Shown here in pieces: positions 17,435 to 27,090 of a stretch of DNA of 64,000 nt. Position numbers and translations under genes: made by a program. This stretch comes from Pseudomonas brenneri (GTDB lineage: Bacteria > Pseudomonadota > Gammaproteobacteria > Pseudomonadales > Pseudomonadaceae). Each line of letters starts with the position of its first letter. Position 1 is the first letter of the stretch. The notes beneath the pieces were generated by a model that saw nothing but the letters and a program-made list of their open reading frames with translations, was not told the DNA's origin and searched no databases. The DNA is taken from NCBI RefSeq assembly GCF_007858285.1, contig NZ_VFIL01000001.1, positions 434,001 through 498,000 of the forward strand, read 5' to 3'.

Positions 17435-17896
17435 ATGACCGCAAACGCACAACAGTTATCCCCCGAGCAACAAAAATTACTGCGCCCCAAAGCACTCAAT
17501 GCAACAGGCACATTCAACGCACTTATCGATACGGTACAGGTCGACTTTCAGACCTTGACCCTGGTGCATGACCGCGAGCAGGCTATCTATCGCCTTATAG
17601 CTCGACACGCTGACAACTCAGTCACCGTCACGAAAATCACGATTGAACTACCCAACAACCTTCGCCCGGGACAGGTAATACAGCTGGACCAGTGGATGTC
17701 TAACGAAGTCAACGCCTGGTATGCAGTGAAGTCCCCGACAACTCATTACATAGTAAGGTGTTCCACAGGGACTCTGATCCTTGGTAGCTTGCAAGCTGGC
17801 GTCATCAAAATCAGCGGCACGCTGGATGGCACCACCGATAAAGATATCAACGGGAACACTCACACCCTGAAAGTCGAATTCGACCTGACCAGTTGA
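17435..17896 (+). CDS. Hypothetical protein, 153 aa, beta-rich
   Basis: Not recognised. The ATG at 17435 has a good Shine-Dalgarno (ATGGAGAAGCGATC) and is preferred to the longer frame that would run through the operator. Polar N-terminus (MTANAQQLSPEQQKLLRPKA), then alternating hydrophobic strands (VDFQTLTLVHDREQAIYRLIA, VTVTKITIEL, HYIVRCSTGTLILGSLQAGVIKISGTL, HTLKVEFDLTS), suggesting a single beta-sandwich or jelly-roll. No signal peptide or membrane segment; one Cys. It stands alone behind two copies of the ACTGT-N8-ACAGT element, so strong dedicated regulation is likely. Base composition is less GC-rich than its neighbours. Confidence 0.75.
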   Translation: MTANAQQLSPEQQKLLRPKALNATGTFNALIDTVQVDFQTLTLVHDREQAIYRLIARHADNSVTVTKITIELPNNLRPGQVIQLDQWMSNEVNAWYAVKSPTTHYIVRCSTGTLILGSLQAGVIKISGTLDGTTDKDINGNTHTLKVEFDLTS

Positions 17897-17914
17897 TTGC
17901 TTATGCAGGAGCAA

Positions 17915-17943
17915 AAAAACGCCCGTATCTTTCGATACGGGCG
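17915..17943 (-). terminator. Intrinsic terminator of the autotransporter gene
   Basis: On the minus strand CGCCCGTATC-GAAA-GATACGGGCG (17920-17943) is followed by TTTTTTT. The U-tract orientation assigns it to the minus-strand autotransporter, although it may also end the convergent 153-aa gene. Confidence 0.9.
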
Positions 17944-17961
17944 CTAATGGGCTTCAGGTAT

Positions 17962-20226
17962 TTACCAGGAGTAGCGAATCCCTAGGTTCGCACCCCAAGG
18001 CTGCTCGACCCTACCGCCGCTGCTGTGTTCAAGGTCCGCATGCAGTTGCAGGTTTTGCGACAGTTTCAGCGCCATACCCGCACCGAACTCAGCGCGCGAG
18101 CCAGACAGGTCGTTATTGAACACATTGTTGTTCACCTTGACCTTATTGTTGTTGGCAAACTCATGCACCATCGCCGCCCGCAAGTAGGGCTGGACTACGC
18201 TGCCACTGTCGAGCTGGATATCGCGCCCAACGGTCGCACCAGCCTTGGCCAGGATTGAACGGGTACGCTCGCCATCGGCGTGCAGGTCATTGTCCAGGTT
18301 GTAATTGGCGCCCTGGATCACCACGGTGGACAGCTGTGCATATGGCTCGACAAAGTAGCCGTCGTCCAGCTTGATGTTGCGACCGAACTCTGCCGACAGG
18401 CCGCCACCGGTATTGGTGTACTTGCCCTTGGCCTTGGTACCGTCACTCAAGCCGACTTTGGACTCGTTCTGGAAGCGGTTGAGCTTGGCCACTGCATCGA
18501 AATACAGGCCACTTTCCTCATCCAGCCACGTTGCATAAGCACCTACGTAGTAGCTCTTTACCGTGCCTGAAGTACCGCGTTTGAGATTGAGGTCAGAGGT
18601 ACTGTGACCGGCCATCACACCCACCAGCCACTGGCTGTCGGCCAACGGCGTGTCGACACCCAGGGTGAAGCCCTGCTGGTTCTGGTTGTAGCCCACGCCG
18701 GTGCTCTCGGCCACCTTGTACTTGTTGCCATAACCGCGCATCCACACACCCGCCTGGCCAGGCTCGAAACGCAACTCGCCCATGCGCGTACGCAATGAAG
18801 TCGCCTCGCCGTACCACACAGTGGGTGCCGTATTGAACAGCGCCATCACCGAGCGGGTGGCTGGGCTGATTACACGGTTGTTCGGGTCGAGGAACCAATC
18901 GGTGCCGTCCTTTTTCAGGCCGTAGGAGTAGGCACCTACATCGACCACATCACCCTTCAGGGAGAACTGCGCGTCCCCTCCGCCAGTATGTACGACGCGA
19001 ATCTCTTCGGGGTTGACCGGCTCCGCGCCGCTGGCAGCGAGCAACAGGCTGTGATTACCATTGGCTTCGCCCGTGATATTCAGGAAGTCCGTGATGCCAT
19101 TGGCAAAGTCGGTGCCCATGACGAAGGTCCCGTTGCCGTCAAGGCTGTCCAGGTCCAGTTGATAGAACGCGTCGGCATGACCGAATATCACCGTACCGTC
19201 CGTCAGGTTCAAGGCGCCCACCTGGCTATCACCGGTCAGTTCCCAGTATGAGGCGTCACCAACGTTCAGGCTGGTGACATTCTGCAGTTGCCCCGTCAGC
19301 CCAGCGCTGTTTTCCAGGTTCAAATGTGCGGTGCTGCCGTTTTCTACAATCACGTCGCCTTTCAAGCGGCTATTGTCGACATTCATGCTCGCCTTGGCCC
19401 CCCCATTGACTTCCAGCAAGGTGCCATTGCCACCGGTCAGGGTCGAGCCGTTGCGCACGTCGACTTCAACTTCCATTTCTTCGCCTGGGTAACCTTCGAC
19501 GACAATGGCCGAACCGCTGCGACCTTCGACGCTGGAGTTGTCCAGCACCAATTTGCCAGGGCTCTCACTGCCCAGGTCATTGGTGAACAGCACGCCATTT
19601 TTGTCGCCGATAATCCGACTTTGGCTGGCTGTCGCGGTTGCACCATCGAGCAATACGCCATAGCTGCCGGCACCGGTACCTTCAACCAAGGTGTTCTGGT
19701 GGAACTGCAGTTCGCTGTTGCCATAGGCCATCGCACCGCCCATCACGCCGCGAATAGTGCTGTTGTACACCTGAGCAAGCCCGCCCTTTGGCGAATCGAA
19801 ATTCTGAAACGCTTGCAGACCTACGGTGGTATTGCTGCTGATGCTGCTGCCTTTGATAACGGCCGTGCTGTCATCCAGACGCACTGCGCCGAACGTCGTG
19901 TTGTTCGATTCAACCGTGGCACCGTCAAGGCTGACGTTGGAGCCCTGGGTCGCGCGAATGTCATCGACCAGGCTGCCTGTATTGACACTCAGTGTCGAAT
20001 CGTTGACCAGGATATTTCCTGTCCGCGCGCCGTTGACGGTCAGGTCGGACTTGTGATCGAGCTGCCAGTCATTTTTCAGCTCTCTGGCGTCAATGACTTT
20101 AGACTCGCCAATCAGGTGAGCCGCCTGGGCATGGGTTTGCACAGCTGCAAACATAAGAAACGTAATAGCCGGAAATTTCATCATCTTGCTCAAAGGCTTG
20201 AGCTCGAAGTTAGTAGGTGCTGACAT
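17962..20226 (-). CDS. Autotransporter with pertactin-like passenger (type Va secretion)
   Basis: 754 aa. The signal peptide lies near the N-terminus (MKFPAITFLMFAAVQTHAQA at about 16-35), so the true start may be the second or third Met rather than residue 1. Passenger about 36-480 is a repeat-rich beta-helix with many Asn/Gly/Ser-turn rungs (DDSTAVIKGSSISSN, NGVLFTNDLGSESPGKLVLDNSSVEGRSGSA). The C-terminal 270 residues form a translocation barrel (WMRGYGNKY..., GFTLGVDTPLADSQWLVGVMAGHS) ending in ...LGIRYSW, the aromatic terminus recognised by the Bam complex. Passenger shows no catalytic motif, RGD or protease triad, so an adhesin-type role is inferred. Confidence 0.9.
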   Translation of the reverse strand: MSAPTNFELKPLSKMMKFPAITFLMFAAVQTHAQAAHLIGESKVIDARELKNDWQLDHKSDLTVNGARTGNILVNDSTLSVNTGSLVDDIRATQGSNVSLDGATVESNNTTFGAVRLDDSTAVIKGSSISSNTTVGLQAFQNFDSPKGGLAQVYNSTIRGVMGGAMAYGNSELQFHQNTLVEGTGAGSYGVLLDGATATASQSRIIGDKNGVLFTNDLGSESPGKLVLDNSSVEGRSGSAIVVEGYPGEEMEVEVDVRNGSTLTGGNGTLLEVNGGAKASMNVDNSRLKGDVIVENGSTAHLNLENSAGLTGQLQNVTSLNVGDASYWELTGDSQVGALNLTDGTVIFGHADAFYQLDLDSLDGNGTFVMGTDFANGITDFLNITGEANGNHSLLLAASGAEPVNPEEIRVVHTGGGDAQFSLKGDVVDVGAYSYGLKKDGTDWFLDPNNRVISPATRSVMALFNTAPTVWYGEATSLRTRMGELRFEPGQAGVWMRGYGNKYKVAESTGVGYNQNQQGFTLGVDTPLADSQWLVGVMAGHSTSDLNLKRGTSGTVKSYYVGAYATWLDEESGLYFDAVAKLNRFQNESKVGLSDGTKAKGKYTNTGGGLSAEFGRNIKLDDGYFVEPYAQLSTVVIQGANYNLDNDLHADGERTRSILAKAGATVGRDIQLDSGSVVQPYLRAAMVHEFANNNKVKVNNNVFNNDLSGSRAEFGAGMALKLSQNLQLHADLEHSSGGRVEQPWGANLGIRYSW

Positions 20227-20430
20227 GGTGGTTCACTCTCTGGGATAGAGCCTCTGAAAACGGCTTGGCTCGTTCCTCGGAATGAAGCCTTACCTGTACG
20301 GCGCAGAGAGTACGGAGTGAAGATACCGGCGGCTGTAGGATAAATCTGAACGCAAATTGGTAATAATCAGTTAAGACGTGACGAAAACTGCACGTTGCAA
20401 ACAAGAAAAAGGCGGTAATTACCAGACATA

Positions 20431-20457
20431 CAAAAGGGAAGCCATGCTTCCCTTTTG
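20431..20457 (-). terminator. Terminator after the minus-strand 667-aa gene
   Basis: CAAAAGGGAAGC-CAT-GCTTCCCTTTTG, perfect 12-bp arms, 23 bp past the stop at 20480. The A/T end of the stem supplies the U-run on either strand. Confidence 0.8.
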
Positions 20458-20479
20458 TCATTTCAGGTTTTGATTGATC

Positions 20480-22483
20480 TCAAGGTGTTGGTACAAACGG
20501 CACTCGATCGCAGAAGGAGTCTGGGTTCGAGAATCCGGTGTACACCGCGGCCAATGCACCGCGTCCCGTCACCCCGCCCACCAAGGTCGTTGTGTAGCTG
20601 ACCTCGCAAGGCCCAAACGGCACCTGGGCCAGGAATGGACGGTAAGTGACATCAACGGTGAAGCCATTTTGCACATCATCAAGCGTCAACGGCGGGGTTG
20701 TAATCGTCAGCACAAATGGTCCAGGTGGAAGACCGGGGAAATCGTTGCTGATCGTAACCGTTACCGTCACGGTATTGCCCACCAGCAACCTTGGGTCGCC
20801 CGGAATGCGAAGCTGCCCAAACAGAACCGGTGGAGATCCCGGCATGCGCGTAAGCAACGATTCGCAAGACCACTCGCCCAAGCCGTCAAGGCGCAAATAC
20901 ACTGCTGGATCCAGCATCACCGTTACCGCATCGATCACGTTGACCATGGTCACGCCCGAGGGGTTTTCGTTGGTGGTACCGGGACCAATGACCGAATACT
21001 CGACGGGCTGCAGGCCGTTGCCATGTCGGGCAACGACCTCCCAAGGGATGGTGAACGTTGCATTGGCTCCAGGCACTATCGTACTGAGGGGAAAAGGCCC
21101 GACGCGCTCTTTGGAAGCCCCCCAGAACAGGAAAAACTCATTCCCAATATGGGGCAGCGCAGCGATGGTCCAGAGGGGAATCACGATAGTGACAGGCCTG
21201 TTCGCGTCGCCAATGCGCAGAGTGTTCAATTCCATTGAATCTTCACCAAACACCTGTGCCAGATTCAACGCAGGGTTCACATCACCTGGCTCAAGGGTGC
21301 CCGGCAGAACAGGCCCTTCGACCGACAAGTCAAGCCGCACCGTTTTAACGGGAGAATTGAAGAGTATTCCGTTGCGATCGATCCGGTAGTCCACGGTTAC
21401 CGTCTGCGGCCCCAGCAACGCCGTATAGGCCGCCTTGATTGCAGCCCTCATATTGTTGAAAACCACCGGGAAACCAGTAAGTTCTGTGGTTTGCGGACCA
21501 TAAGGCTCGGCCTCCCACCGCACTTCGAACTTGTCCAGCCCGATGGCATGCTCTGGATAGGTTTCAATGTGGCCGTCGATTCCTTGAACAAAATCCTTGA
21601 TGTCGAGCAAGTCATCCGTGCTACCGCCACCTGGAGCCGGGGCCAATGGCAGGAAGATCGGCAATGGCATGGGATCTTCCAGTAACGCAACCGTGCGAAA
21701 TTCATTGAACGATGGGCGGCTGACATTACCCGCTCGGTCCGTAATGGTGTAGAAAAGGTAATACAACCCGCTCAAGATTATCTGCGTAGCAGGCAGGAAG
21801 AACGTACTTATCGCGGGTGGTGGCAGCATCGGCCCCCCTGAACCACTCACCAGATACTCTGGGCGCGGGTCCATTACCGGGCTGAAGTAAACGTTAATCC
21901 TGTCCCCGGCTTCAAAACGCCCTGTCTGCGGGCCAAAGGTGTTGGCAGGAAAGCCGAACTCCAGGCCGCCCTGATTCACCAGAAACGCATTGTTGATAAT
22001 TGTGCCCGGTGGCGCATTGATGAAACTTGCAACGGATGGCTGCTCGCGTGACGACGCTACGGCATAGGGCGCAATGGTATCGACCCGGAATGCGCAAGGG
22101 TTGGAGCTGTCAAAGGCAGCGCCTGGCACGTTACCGGCAGCATTTCGATACTGCGTATTCATGAGTTCATAGAAGCCATGTTGGAACTCGGGCGGTGGCG
22201 CAGGTATAAACCGGTTGATGATGGCCGGTACCGGGGTCTGGTTGATTTGAAAGGGCTCTACCAAGCGGGTCCAGGTCGGTGGGCTCACGGAGGTATCGCG
22301 AATCTCGATACTCATCCAGTCGGTTGGTCGGGAGATCCCCCCTGATCTGCATTCGAGCGTGATGCCTACAGGTGCAACGACCGCCGGGATCAGGCCTGTT
22401 GCATCATCCAGCGCCTCTGCAATCGTGGGAGCATCGATAATCAGAGGTGTTGGCGTAGTCGTGACGTTTGGGTTGCTACTCAT
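20480..22483 (-). CDS. Hypothetical protein, 667 aa, Ig-like beta-sandwich repeats
   Basis: Not assigned to a named family. Very proline-rich with alternating strands: repeated clauses such as YLFYTITDRAGNVSRPSFNEF, QTVTVDYRIDRNGILFNSPVKTVRLDLSVEGPVLPGTLEPGDVNPALN, GNTVTVTVTISNDFPGLPPGPFVLTITTPP look like tandem Ig/cadherin-type modules. N-terminal MSSNPNVTTTPTPLIIDAPTIAEALDD is Thr/Pro rich with no Sec signal. It shares the FYxxxDxAGNV motif and N-terminal organisation (LIIDAPTIAEALDD against LAITAPNVIDALPD) with the next gene, so the two are paralogues. 225 bp separates them. Confidence 0.75.
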   Translation of the reverse strand: MSSNPNVTTTPTPLIIDAPTIAEALDDATGLIPAVVAPVGITLECRSGGISRPTDWMSIEIRDTSVSPPTWTRLVEPFQINQTPVPAIINRFIPAPPPEFQHGFYELMNTQYRNAAGNVPGAAFDSSNPCAFRVDTIAPYAVASSREQPSVASFINAPPGTIINNAFLVNQGGLEFGFPANTFGPQTGRFEAGDRINVYFSPVMDPRPEYLVSGSGGPMLPPPAISTFFLPATQIILSGLYYLFYTITDRAGNVSRPSFNEFRTVALLEDPMPLPIFLPLAPAPGGGSTDDLLDIKDFVQGIDGHIETYPEHAIGLDKFEVRWEAEPYGPQTTELTGFPVVFNNMRAAIKAAYTALLGPQTVTVDYRIDRNGILFNSPVKTVRLDLSVEGPVLPGTLEPGDVNPALNLAQVFGEDSMELNTLRIGDANRPVTIVIPLWTIAALPHIGNEFFLFWGASKERVGPFPLSTIVPGANATFTIPWEVVARHGNGLQPVEYSVIGPGTTNENPSGVTMVNVIDAVTVMLDPAVYLRLDGLGEWSCESLLTRMPGSPPVLFGQLRIPGDPRLLVGNTVTVTVTISNDFPGLPPGPFVLTITTPPLTLDDVQNGFTVDVTYRPFLAQVPFGPCEVSYTTTLVGGVTGRGALAAVYTGFSNPDSFCDRVPFVPTP

Positions 22484-22708
22484 TTCAGTCTCTCCTTAGT
22501 ACTTAATGTAGGCGTCGCACAAACACTCATAAAGTGGCCAAGCCGCCATCGCCCAATTGCTTGAGTGATTGCCGGATGACTGAAATCGCAGCAACACTCT
22601 CTCCAGCCGTATGACGTGCGGCCAAACAAAACAACGGTGGTATTACTCGTCAGACGTTCAATGAAACGTACGGGGTGTTCCAACACTCATGACACGAAGC
22701 CCTCTGAA

Positions 22709-23956
22709 TCAGGGCTCAGGGCCATTACCATCAGTCCAGCAATAAATGGGGTTGGGCGGTGGTGGCGAGGTCGGTACCACGCGATCGAACGGCACATACC
22801 GGGAAGAAGATCGACCGATGATCACGCCGCCCCTGGACACCGTGTAGCTCGCCTCCCCTCCTGCGTTGTTTTTCAAGGGCCGGATCAAGCGCTCGACATC
22901 AAGGATCCAAAAAGCGTAGCCCGTCGCATCGGCGACACCATTCCAATAATGAGTGAGGGTTTCCACGATATTGGGATCTGGATTGACATCCGGGTACAGG
23001 CCATAGCCCTGGAACCGCAGGGTAATCAGGTCTCCATCATGTATGTCCGCGTGAGGGGCGATGAACACCTCGACCCCGAACCAGATCGGTGGCTGGGTGC
23101 TGCACGTCATGTACCGGTTGGGGTGCGACTCCGACTGCGGGAACGTAGGCCGAGGGTAGCGGGCCGGTGGCAGGTCGGCTTGCAACCGCGCTCGCGCCAC
23201 CTGTGAAAACAGTGGGTTGACGTTGCCGGCCTGGTCTTTCAGGCGATAGAAGCAAAAGATCCAGAGAGCCCCCGGGAAGCTACGGAAGACGTCGCTGGGA
23301 ACCTCAACGAATAGGCGGCCGGTGGCACTGGCCAAGGGCGGTGAAACCAGGGTTGGGGCGCCCGTTGGCAAGATATTCATGTCCGAGAAATACATCAGCA
23401 CCTGGTCACCGACCTCACGCCCCAGATAGCCTCCGGGAATCTCCATGGGCACCAGAGGATTGGCAATCAGGTAGGCCTCCGTAAGCGGGTCGATGGGGAA
23501 GATCGCCGGTGGCAGCAATGCGCCGCCGCCGGGGGCATCCCGGTCGATCCTGATCGTCACCACCTCGGACTCATCGAAACTGGGGCTATCGGGCGTGCCG
23601 TTATGAATGCGAAACCTCAGATCAACGATTGCACTGTTCAGCATAAAAGCCTGAGGGATATGCACGAGGAAGGGAAAATCGGCAGGCGTCATCGGATTGG
23701 GCAGCAAAATGGGTGGCGCTTCGGCGGGACGCGCTCCGCGAACATTCCACTCAAGCACGAGGTATTGGTTCCTGCCTGGGGTCGGTAGAAATGCCCAGGG
23801 GCTCGGAATTTCGACCCTCAGGTCGCTGAAGTAAAATTGCGCGGGCACCAACCCGTCGGGCAAGGCGTCAATCACATTGGGCGCGGTAATTGCCAGCGTG
23901 CCCCCAGGGCCCTGGGGAGCATTCGTGTTCGACTTGCCAGCATTGCGGGTGCTCAT
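22709..23956 (-). CDS. Hypothetical protein, 415 aa, paralogue of the 667-aa protein
   Basis: Starts MSTRNAGKSNTNAPQGPGGT; no signal peptide. Contains FCFYRLKDQAGNVNPLFSQVARARL, aligning with YLFYTITDRAGNVSRPSFNEFRTVAL of its neighbour, and Pro-rich strands throughout; the C-terminus (SPPPPNPIYCWTDGNGPEP) is proline rich. Function unknown. Upstream on the minus strand, 95 bp before the ATG, lies a copy of the ACTGT-N8-ACAG element seen before the 153-aa gene and the RHS gene. Divergent from ptxS. Confidence 0.75.
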   Translation of the reverse strand: MSTRNAGKSNTNAPQGPGGTLAITAPNVIDALPDGLVPAQFYFSDLRVEIPSPWAFLPTPGRNQYLVLEWNVRGARPAEAPPILLPNPMTPADFPFLVHIPQAFMLNSAIVDLRFRIHNGTPDSPSFDESEVVTIRIDRDAPGGGALLPPAIFPIDPLTEAYLIANPLVPMEIPGGYLGREVGDQVLMYFSDMNILPTGAPTLVSPPLASATGRLFVEVPSDVFRSFPGALWIFCFYRLKDQAGNVNPLFSQVARARLQADLPPARYPRPTFPQSESHPNRYMTCSTQPPIWFGVEVFIAPHADIHDGDLITLRFQGYGLYPDVNPDPNIVETLTHYWNGVADATGYAFWILDVERLIRPLKNNAGGEASYTVSRGGVIIGRSSSRYVPFDRVVPTSPPPPNPIYCWTDGNGPEP

Positions 23957-24050
23957 CGAAACCTCCTATGACTACGCGCCGGCATATGGTTTGCGCACCA
24001 TGCTGCAGGCTCTGTTGGGGTAATTGAACACCTCCTTCAACCTACCGGAT

Positions 24051-24068
24051 ACTGTCAGAACTAACAGG
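24051..24068. promoter_or_regulatory. Operator-like palindrome upstream of the 415-aa gene
   Basis: ACTGTCAGAACTAACAGG. Read toward the gene it is CCTGTTAGTTCTGACAGT, followed by AT, matching the shared pattern except for one base (ACAGG for ACAGT). Confidence 0.5.
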
Positions 24069-24157
24069 TAGGCTCGCCGCTCGTCGGTTTCAGCAGCTTG
24101 GTTTTGCGGTTGAATCAACAAAGATTTTCTTGACGACACGCGCTTGCTGGTGTCTCC

Positions 24158-24171
24158 TGAAACCGGTTTCA
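24158..24171. promoter_or_regulatory. PtxS operator 1
   Basis: Perfect palindrome TGAAACCGGTTTCA, the published PtxS target, 47 bp upstream of ptxS: autoregulation. Confidence 0.93.
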
Positions 24172-24217
24172 ATCCAACCTTTACTGTGCACTCAATTCCA
24201 ATAAGAAAGGCCCAGCC

Positions 24218-25237
24218 GTGACTTCATTTTCCGCCGCCCAGCGCAGCCGCGTGACCATGCTTGACGTCGCCGAGCGCGCCGGGGTTTCCAAGGCCAGCGT
24301 TTCACGCTTTATCGGCGACGACCGCGCCCTACTGTCCGATGCCATCGCCTTGCGTATCGAGCAGGCCATCGAAGAGCTGGGCTACCGCCCCAACCAGATG
24401 GCTCGGGGCCTGAAACGAGGCCGCACTCGTCTGATCGGCATGCTGGTGGCCGATATCCGCAACCCCTATTCGATTGCCGTGATGCATGGCGTGGAAACCG
24501 CCTGCCGCCAACACGGTTACAACCTGGTGGTGTGCAACACCGATCGCGATGACGAGCAGGAGCGCCAGCATCTGGCAGCACTGCGTGCCTATAACATCGA
24601 AGGTTTGATCGTAAACACCCTTGGTCATCACCTTGAACAACTGCTGGAGCTACAGAGGGAGATGCCTCTGGTGCTGGTGGACCGCAAGGTCGACGCGTTG
24701 CACAGCGACCTGGTAGGCCTGGATAACCCGCTGGCCGTACGCATGGCGCTGGAGCACCTGGAGCAGCAGGGCTACCGGGATATATTGCTGATCAGCGAAG
24801 CGGCCGATGGCACCAGTTCGCGTGTCGAGCGCCTGCACAGTTTCCAGAGTCAGATCAGCCGACGCAAAAAACTGCGTGGCAGCGTGCTGGAAATCACCCC
24901 TGATTTGAACGCCCACCTGCAGGCGTTTCTTGGCATGTCGCCTGCAGGTCCGAAAGCCTTATTTTGTGCCAACGGCATTGCCGCGCTGGCGTGCACCAAG
25001 GCCTTGCGCGAGTTGGGTTGCCGGTTATTCGAGGACGTCGGCCTGATTGCCCTGGATGACCTGGATTGGTACCCGCTGGTGGGCAGCGGCATTACCGCCC
25101 TGGCCCAACCGACTCAAGCGATTGGCGCCAGTGCCTTTGAGTGTCTGCTCAAGCGCTTGCGCGGCGATACCTCGCCGACTCGCTCTCTGGACTTTGCTCC
25201 GCAACTCATAACACGTGGTTCAACCCACCCCTTGTAG
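24218..25237 (+). CDS. ptxS: LacI-family repressor of 2-ketogluconate utilisation
   Basis: 339 aa. N-terminal LacI helix-turn-helix (VTMLDVAERAGVSKASVSRFIGDD, residues 12-35) and hinge helix, then a periplasmic-binding-like effector domain (RTRLIGMLVADIRNPYSIAVMHGVE...). PtxS represses ptxS and the kgu operon and is released by 2-ketogluconate. GTG start at 24218 with AGAAAGG upstream. Assignment is supported by the two TGAAACCGGTTTCA sites, one before itself and one before kguE, and by the kguEKTD genes that follow. Confidence 0.95.
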   Translation: MTSFSAAQRSRVTMLDVAERAGVSKASVSRFIGDDRALLSDAIALRIEQAIEELGYRPNQMARGLKRGRTRLIGMLVADIRNPYSIAVMHGVETACRQHGYNLVVCNTDRDDEQERQHLAALRAYNIEGLIVNTLGHHLEQLLELQREMPLVLVDRKVDALHSDLVGLDNPLAVRMALEHLEQQGYRDILLISEAADGTSSRVERLHSFQSQISRRKKLRGSVLEITPDLNAHLQAFLGMSPAGPKALFCANGIAALACTKALRELGCRLFEDVGLIALDDLDWYPLVGSGITALAQPTQAIGASAFECLLKRLRGDTSPTRSLDFAPQLITRGSTHPL

Positions 25238-25284
25238 GAGCCAGCAAGTCGGCATCTATAAAGGGGATGTTTTTTATCTGCAAA

Positions 25285-25298
25285 TGAAACCGGTTTCA
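25285..25298. promoter_or_regulatory. PtxS operator 2, kguEKTD promoter
   Basis: Second identical palindrome TGAAACCGGTTTCA, 13 bp upstream of the kguE ATG, in position to block transcription of the kgu operon. Confidence 0.93.
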
Positions 25299-25311
25299 GA
25301 GATCAATAACA

Positions 25312-26094
25312 ATGCATAAATACCCCGTTTCCATCAGCCTTTCCAGCTACGGCTCCGACTTGGTTCGCCAACGTGGCCAATTGAGTTTCGTCGAGTTGTT
25401 GGCCGCTGCCGGCGCCAGGCGCATTGAATGGCGTGAAGAACTGCTCACCACCGAACAGCCTGCGGAACTGGCCCAGGCAGCAGCAGCCCAGGGCCTGGAA
25501 TGCGTGTTTTCCTCCCCCCTGGAGTTGTGGATCGCCGGGCGTGCGCAAGCCAATAGCGAACTGGCCGCCACCCTCGACCGAGCCCAGGCGTTCGGTGCGC
25601 GCTGGCTGAAGGTTTCCCTCGGCTACTTCACCGACACCAACGACCTGCACAGCCTCAGCGCCCTGCTCAACCGCCACCCGGTGCGCTTGCTGGTGGAGAA
25701 CGACCAGACCCTGCATGGCGGGCGCATCGAGCCGCTGCAACGCTTCTTCGATGAGGCAGAACGCCTGGCCGCCCCCGTGAAAATGACCTTCGATATTGGC
25801 AACTGGCACTGGCAGGACCAATCCGCCCACACCGCCGCGCGCTTGCTCGGCCGGCATGTCGATTACCTGCACTGCAAGGCCGTCGCCCGCCGTGCCGATG
25901 GCAAGCTGATCGCCCTGCCGCCCGGCGCCGCCGACCTGCACCTGTGGGAACAATTGCTGCAGCTGATGCCCCAAGGTATCAGCCGCGCAGTGGAGTTCCC
26001 GCTGCAAGGCGCAGACCTGGTGCAGGTCACTGCCGTGCAGGTCACCGCCCTCGCCTGCCTTGGCCAACCCCGCATGGAGAACGCCCATGTCTGA
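25312..26094 (+). CDS. kguE: Xylose-isomerase-like TIM barrel protein KguE
   Basis: 260 aa sugar phosphate isomerase/epimerase fold: [11 protein letters not shown]..., [33 protein letters not shown] and [11 protein letters not shown] carry the metal-binding Glu/Asp/His pattern. First gene of the 2-ketogluconate operon; its precise reaction in the pathway is not settled. The stop overlaps the kguK start by 8 bp. Confidence 0.9.
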   Translation: MHKYPVSISLSSYGSDLVRQRGQLSFVELLAAAGARRIEWREELLTTEQPAELAQAAAAQGLECVFSSPLELWIAGRAQANSELAATLDRAQAFGARWLKVSLGYFTDTNDLHSLSALLNRHPVRLLVENDQTLHGGRIEPLQRFFDEAERLAAPVKMTFDIGNWHWQDQSAHTAARLLGRHVDYLHCKAVARRADGKLIALPPGAADLHLWEQLLQLMPQGISRAVEFPLQGADLVQVTAVQVTALACLGQPRMENAHV

Positions 26095-27031
26095 GATCGA
26101 TATCCTCTCGTTCGGTGAAACCATGGCGATGTTTGTCGCCGAGCAAACCGGCGACCTGGCCCACGTTGGCCAGTTTCAAAAACGCATCGCCGGTGCTGAC
26201 AGCAACGTAGCGATTGGCTTGTCGCGCCTGGGCTTCAACGTGGCCTGGCTGAGCCGGGTGGGCGATGACTCATTGGGCCGTTTTGTGGTCCAGAGCCTGG
26301 AGCGCGAAGGCCTGGATTGCCAGCATGTGGCGGTCGACCCTGCGCACCCCACCGGCTTTCAGCTCAAGTCCCGGGAAGAGACCGGCGACGATCCAACCGT
26401 CGAGTATTTTCGCCGCGGGTCAGCAGCCAGTCACTTGTCCAGCGCCATGATCACGCCTGGGCTGCTGCAAGCACGGCACCTGCACGCCACCGGGATTGTG
26501 CCGGCGCTGTCGGACACCAGCGCCGAACTGTCGCGCCAGTTGATGACGCAGATGCGCGCGGCAGGCCGCAGTGTGTCCTTCGACCCGAACCTGCGCCCGT
26601 CGCTATGGCCCAGCGAGCAAAAAATGATTCGCGAAATCAATGCCCTGGCCTGCCTCGCGCATTGGGTATTGCCGGGCTTGAGCGAAGGCCGGCTGCTGAC
26701 CGGCTTCGAAGACCCCGAGGATATTGCCGCCTTCTACCTCGACCAGGGCGTGGAAGCCGTGGCGATCAAACTCGGCCCCCACGGCGCCTACTACCGCAGC
26801 CATCTGGACCAAGGGTTCATCGCCGCCGTGCCGGTGGCCAAGGTGGTGGACACCGTAGGCGCCGGTGATGGTTTTGCCGTGGGCATGATCAGTGCCCTCC
26901 TCGAAAACCTCAGCTTTGCCCAGGCGGTGCAGCGCGCCAACTGGATCGGCAGCCGCGCGGTACAGAGTCGCGGCGATATGGAAGGCCTGCCCTTGCGCGC
27001 TGACCTGCCCGCCCTGCAAAAGGCCGGCTGA
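26087..27031 (+). CDS. kguK: 2-ketogluconokinase (PfkB/ribokinase family)
   Basis: 314 aa. Phosphorylates 2-ketogluconate to 2-keto-6-phosphogluconate in the cytoplasm. PfkB features: N-terminal [11 protein letters not shown] and GGxDxN-like [15 protein letters not shown]-terminal [20 protein letters not shown] with the catalytic Asp and anion hole. I chose ATG 26087 (GGAG upstream), inside the end of kguE, over the earlier in-frame start. Confidence 0.93.
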   Translation: MSEIDILSFGETMAMFVAEQTGDLAHVGQFQKRIAGADSNVAIGLSRLGFNVAWLSRVGDDSLGRFVVQSLEREGLDCQHVAVDPAHPTGFQLKSREETGDDPTVEYFRRGSAASHLSSAMITPGLLQARHLHATGIVPALSDTSAELSRQLMTQMRAAGRSVSFDPNLRPSLWPSEQKMIREINALACLAHWVLPGLSEGRLLTGFEDPEDIAAFYLDQGVEAVAIKLGPHGAYYRSHLDQGFIAAVPVAKVVDTVGAGDGFAVGMISALLENLSFAQAVQRANWIGSRAVQSRGDMEGLPLRADLPALQKAG

Positions 27032-27090
27032 CCCCCGGCGTTACACCCGTTACCTGTTGCCACAACTACAACAAGCTCAGGAGCAACCCC

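Noticed and set aside
22698..22716. AGCCCT-N7-AGGGCT hairpin at the end of the 415-aa gene
   Set aside because: Short stem partly inside coding sequence with no U-tract; not supported as a terminator.
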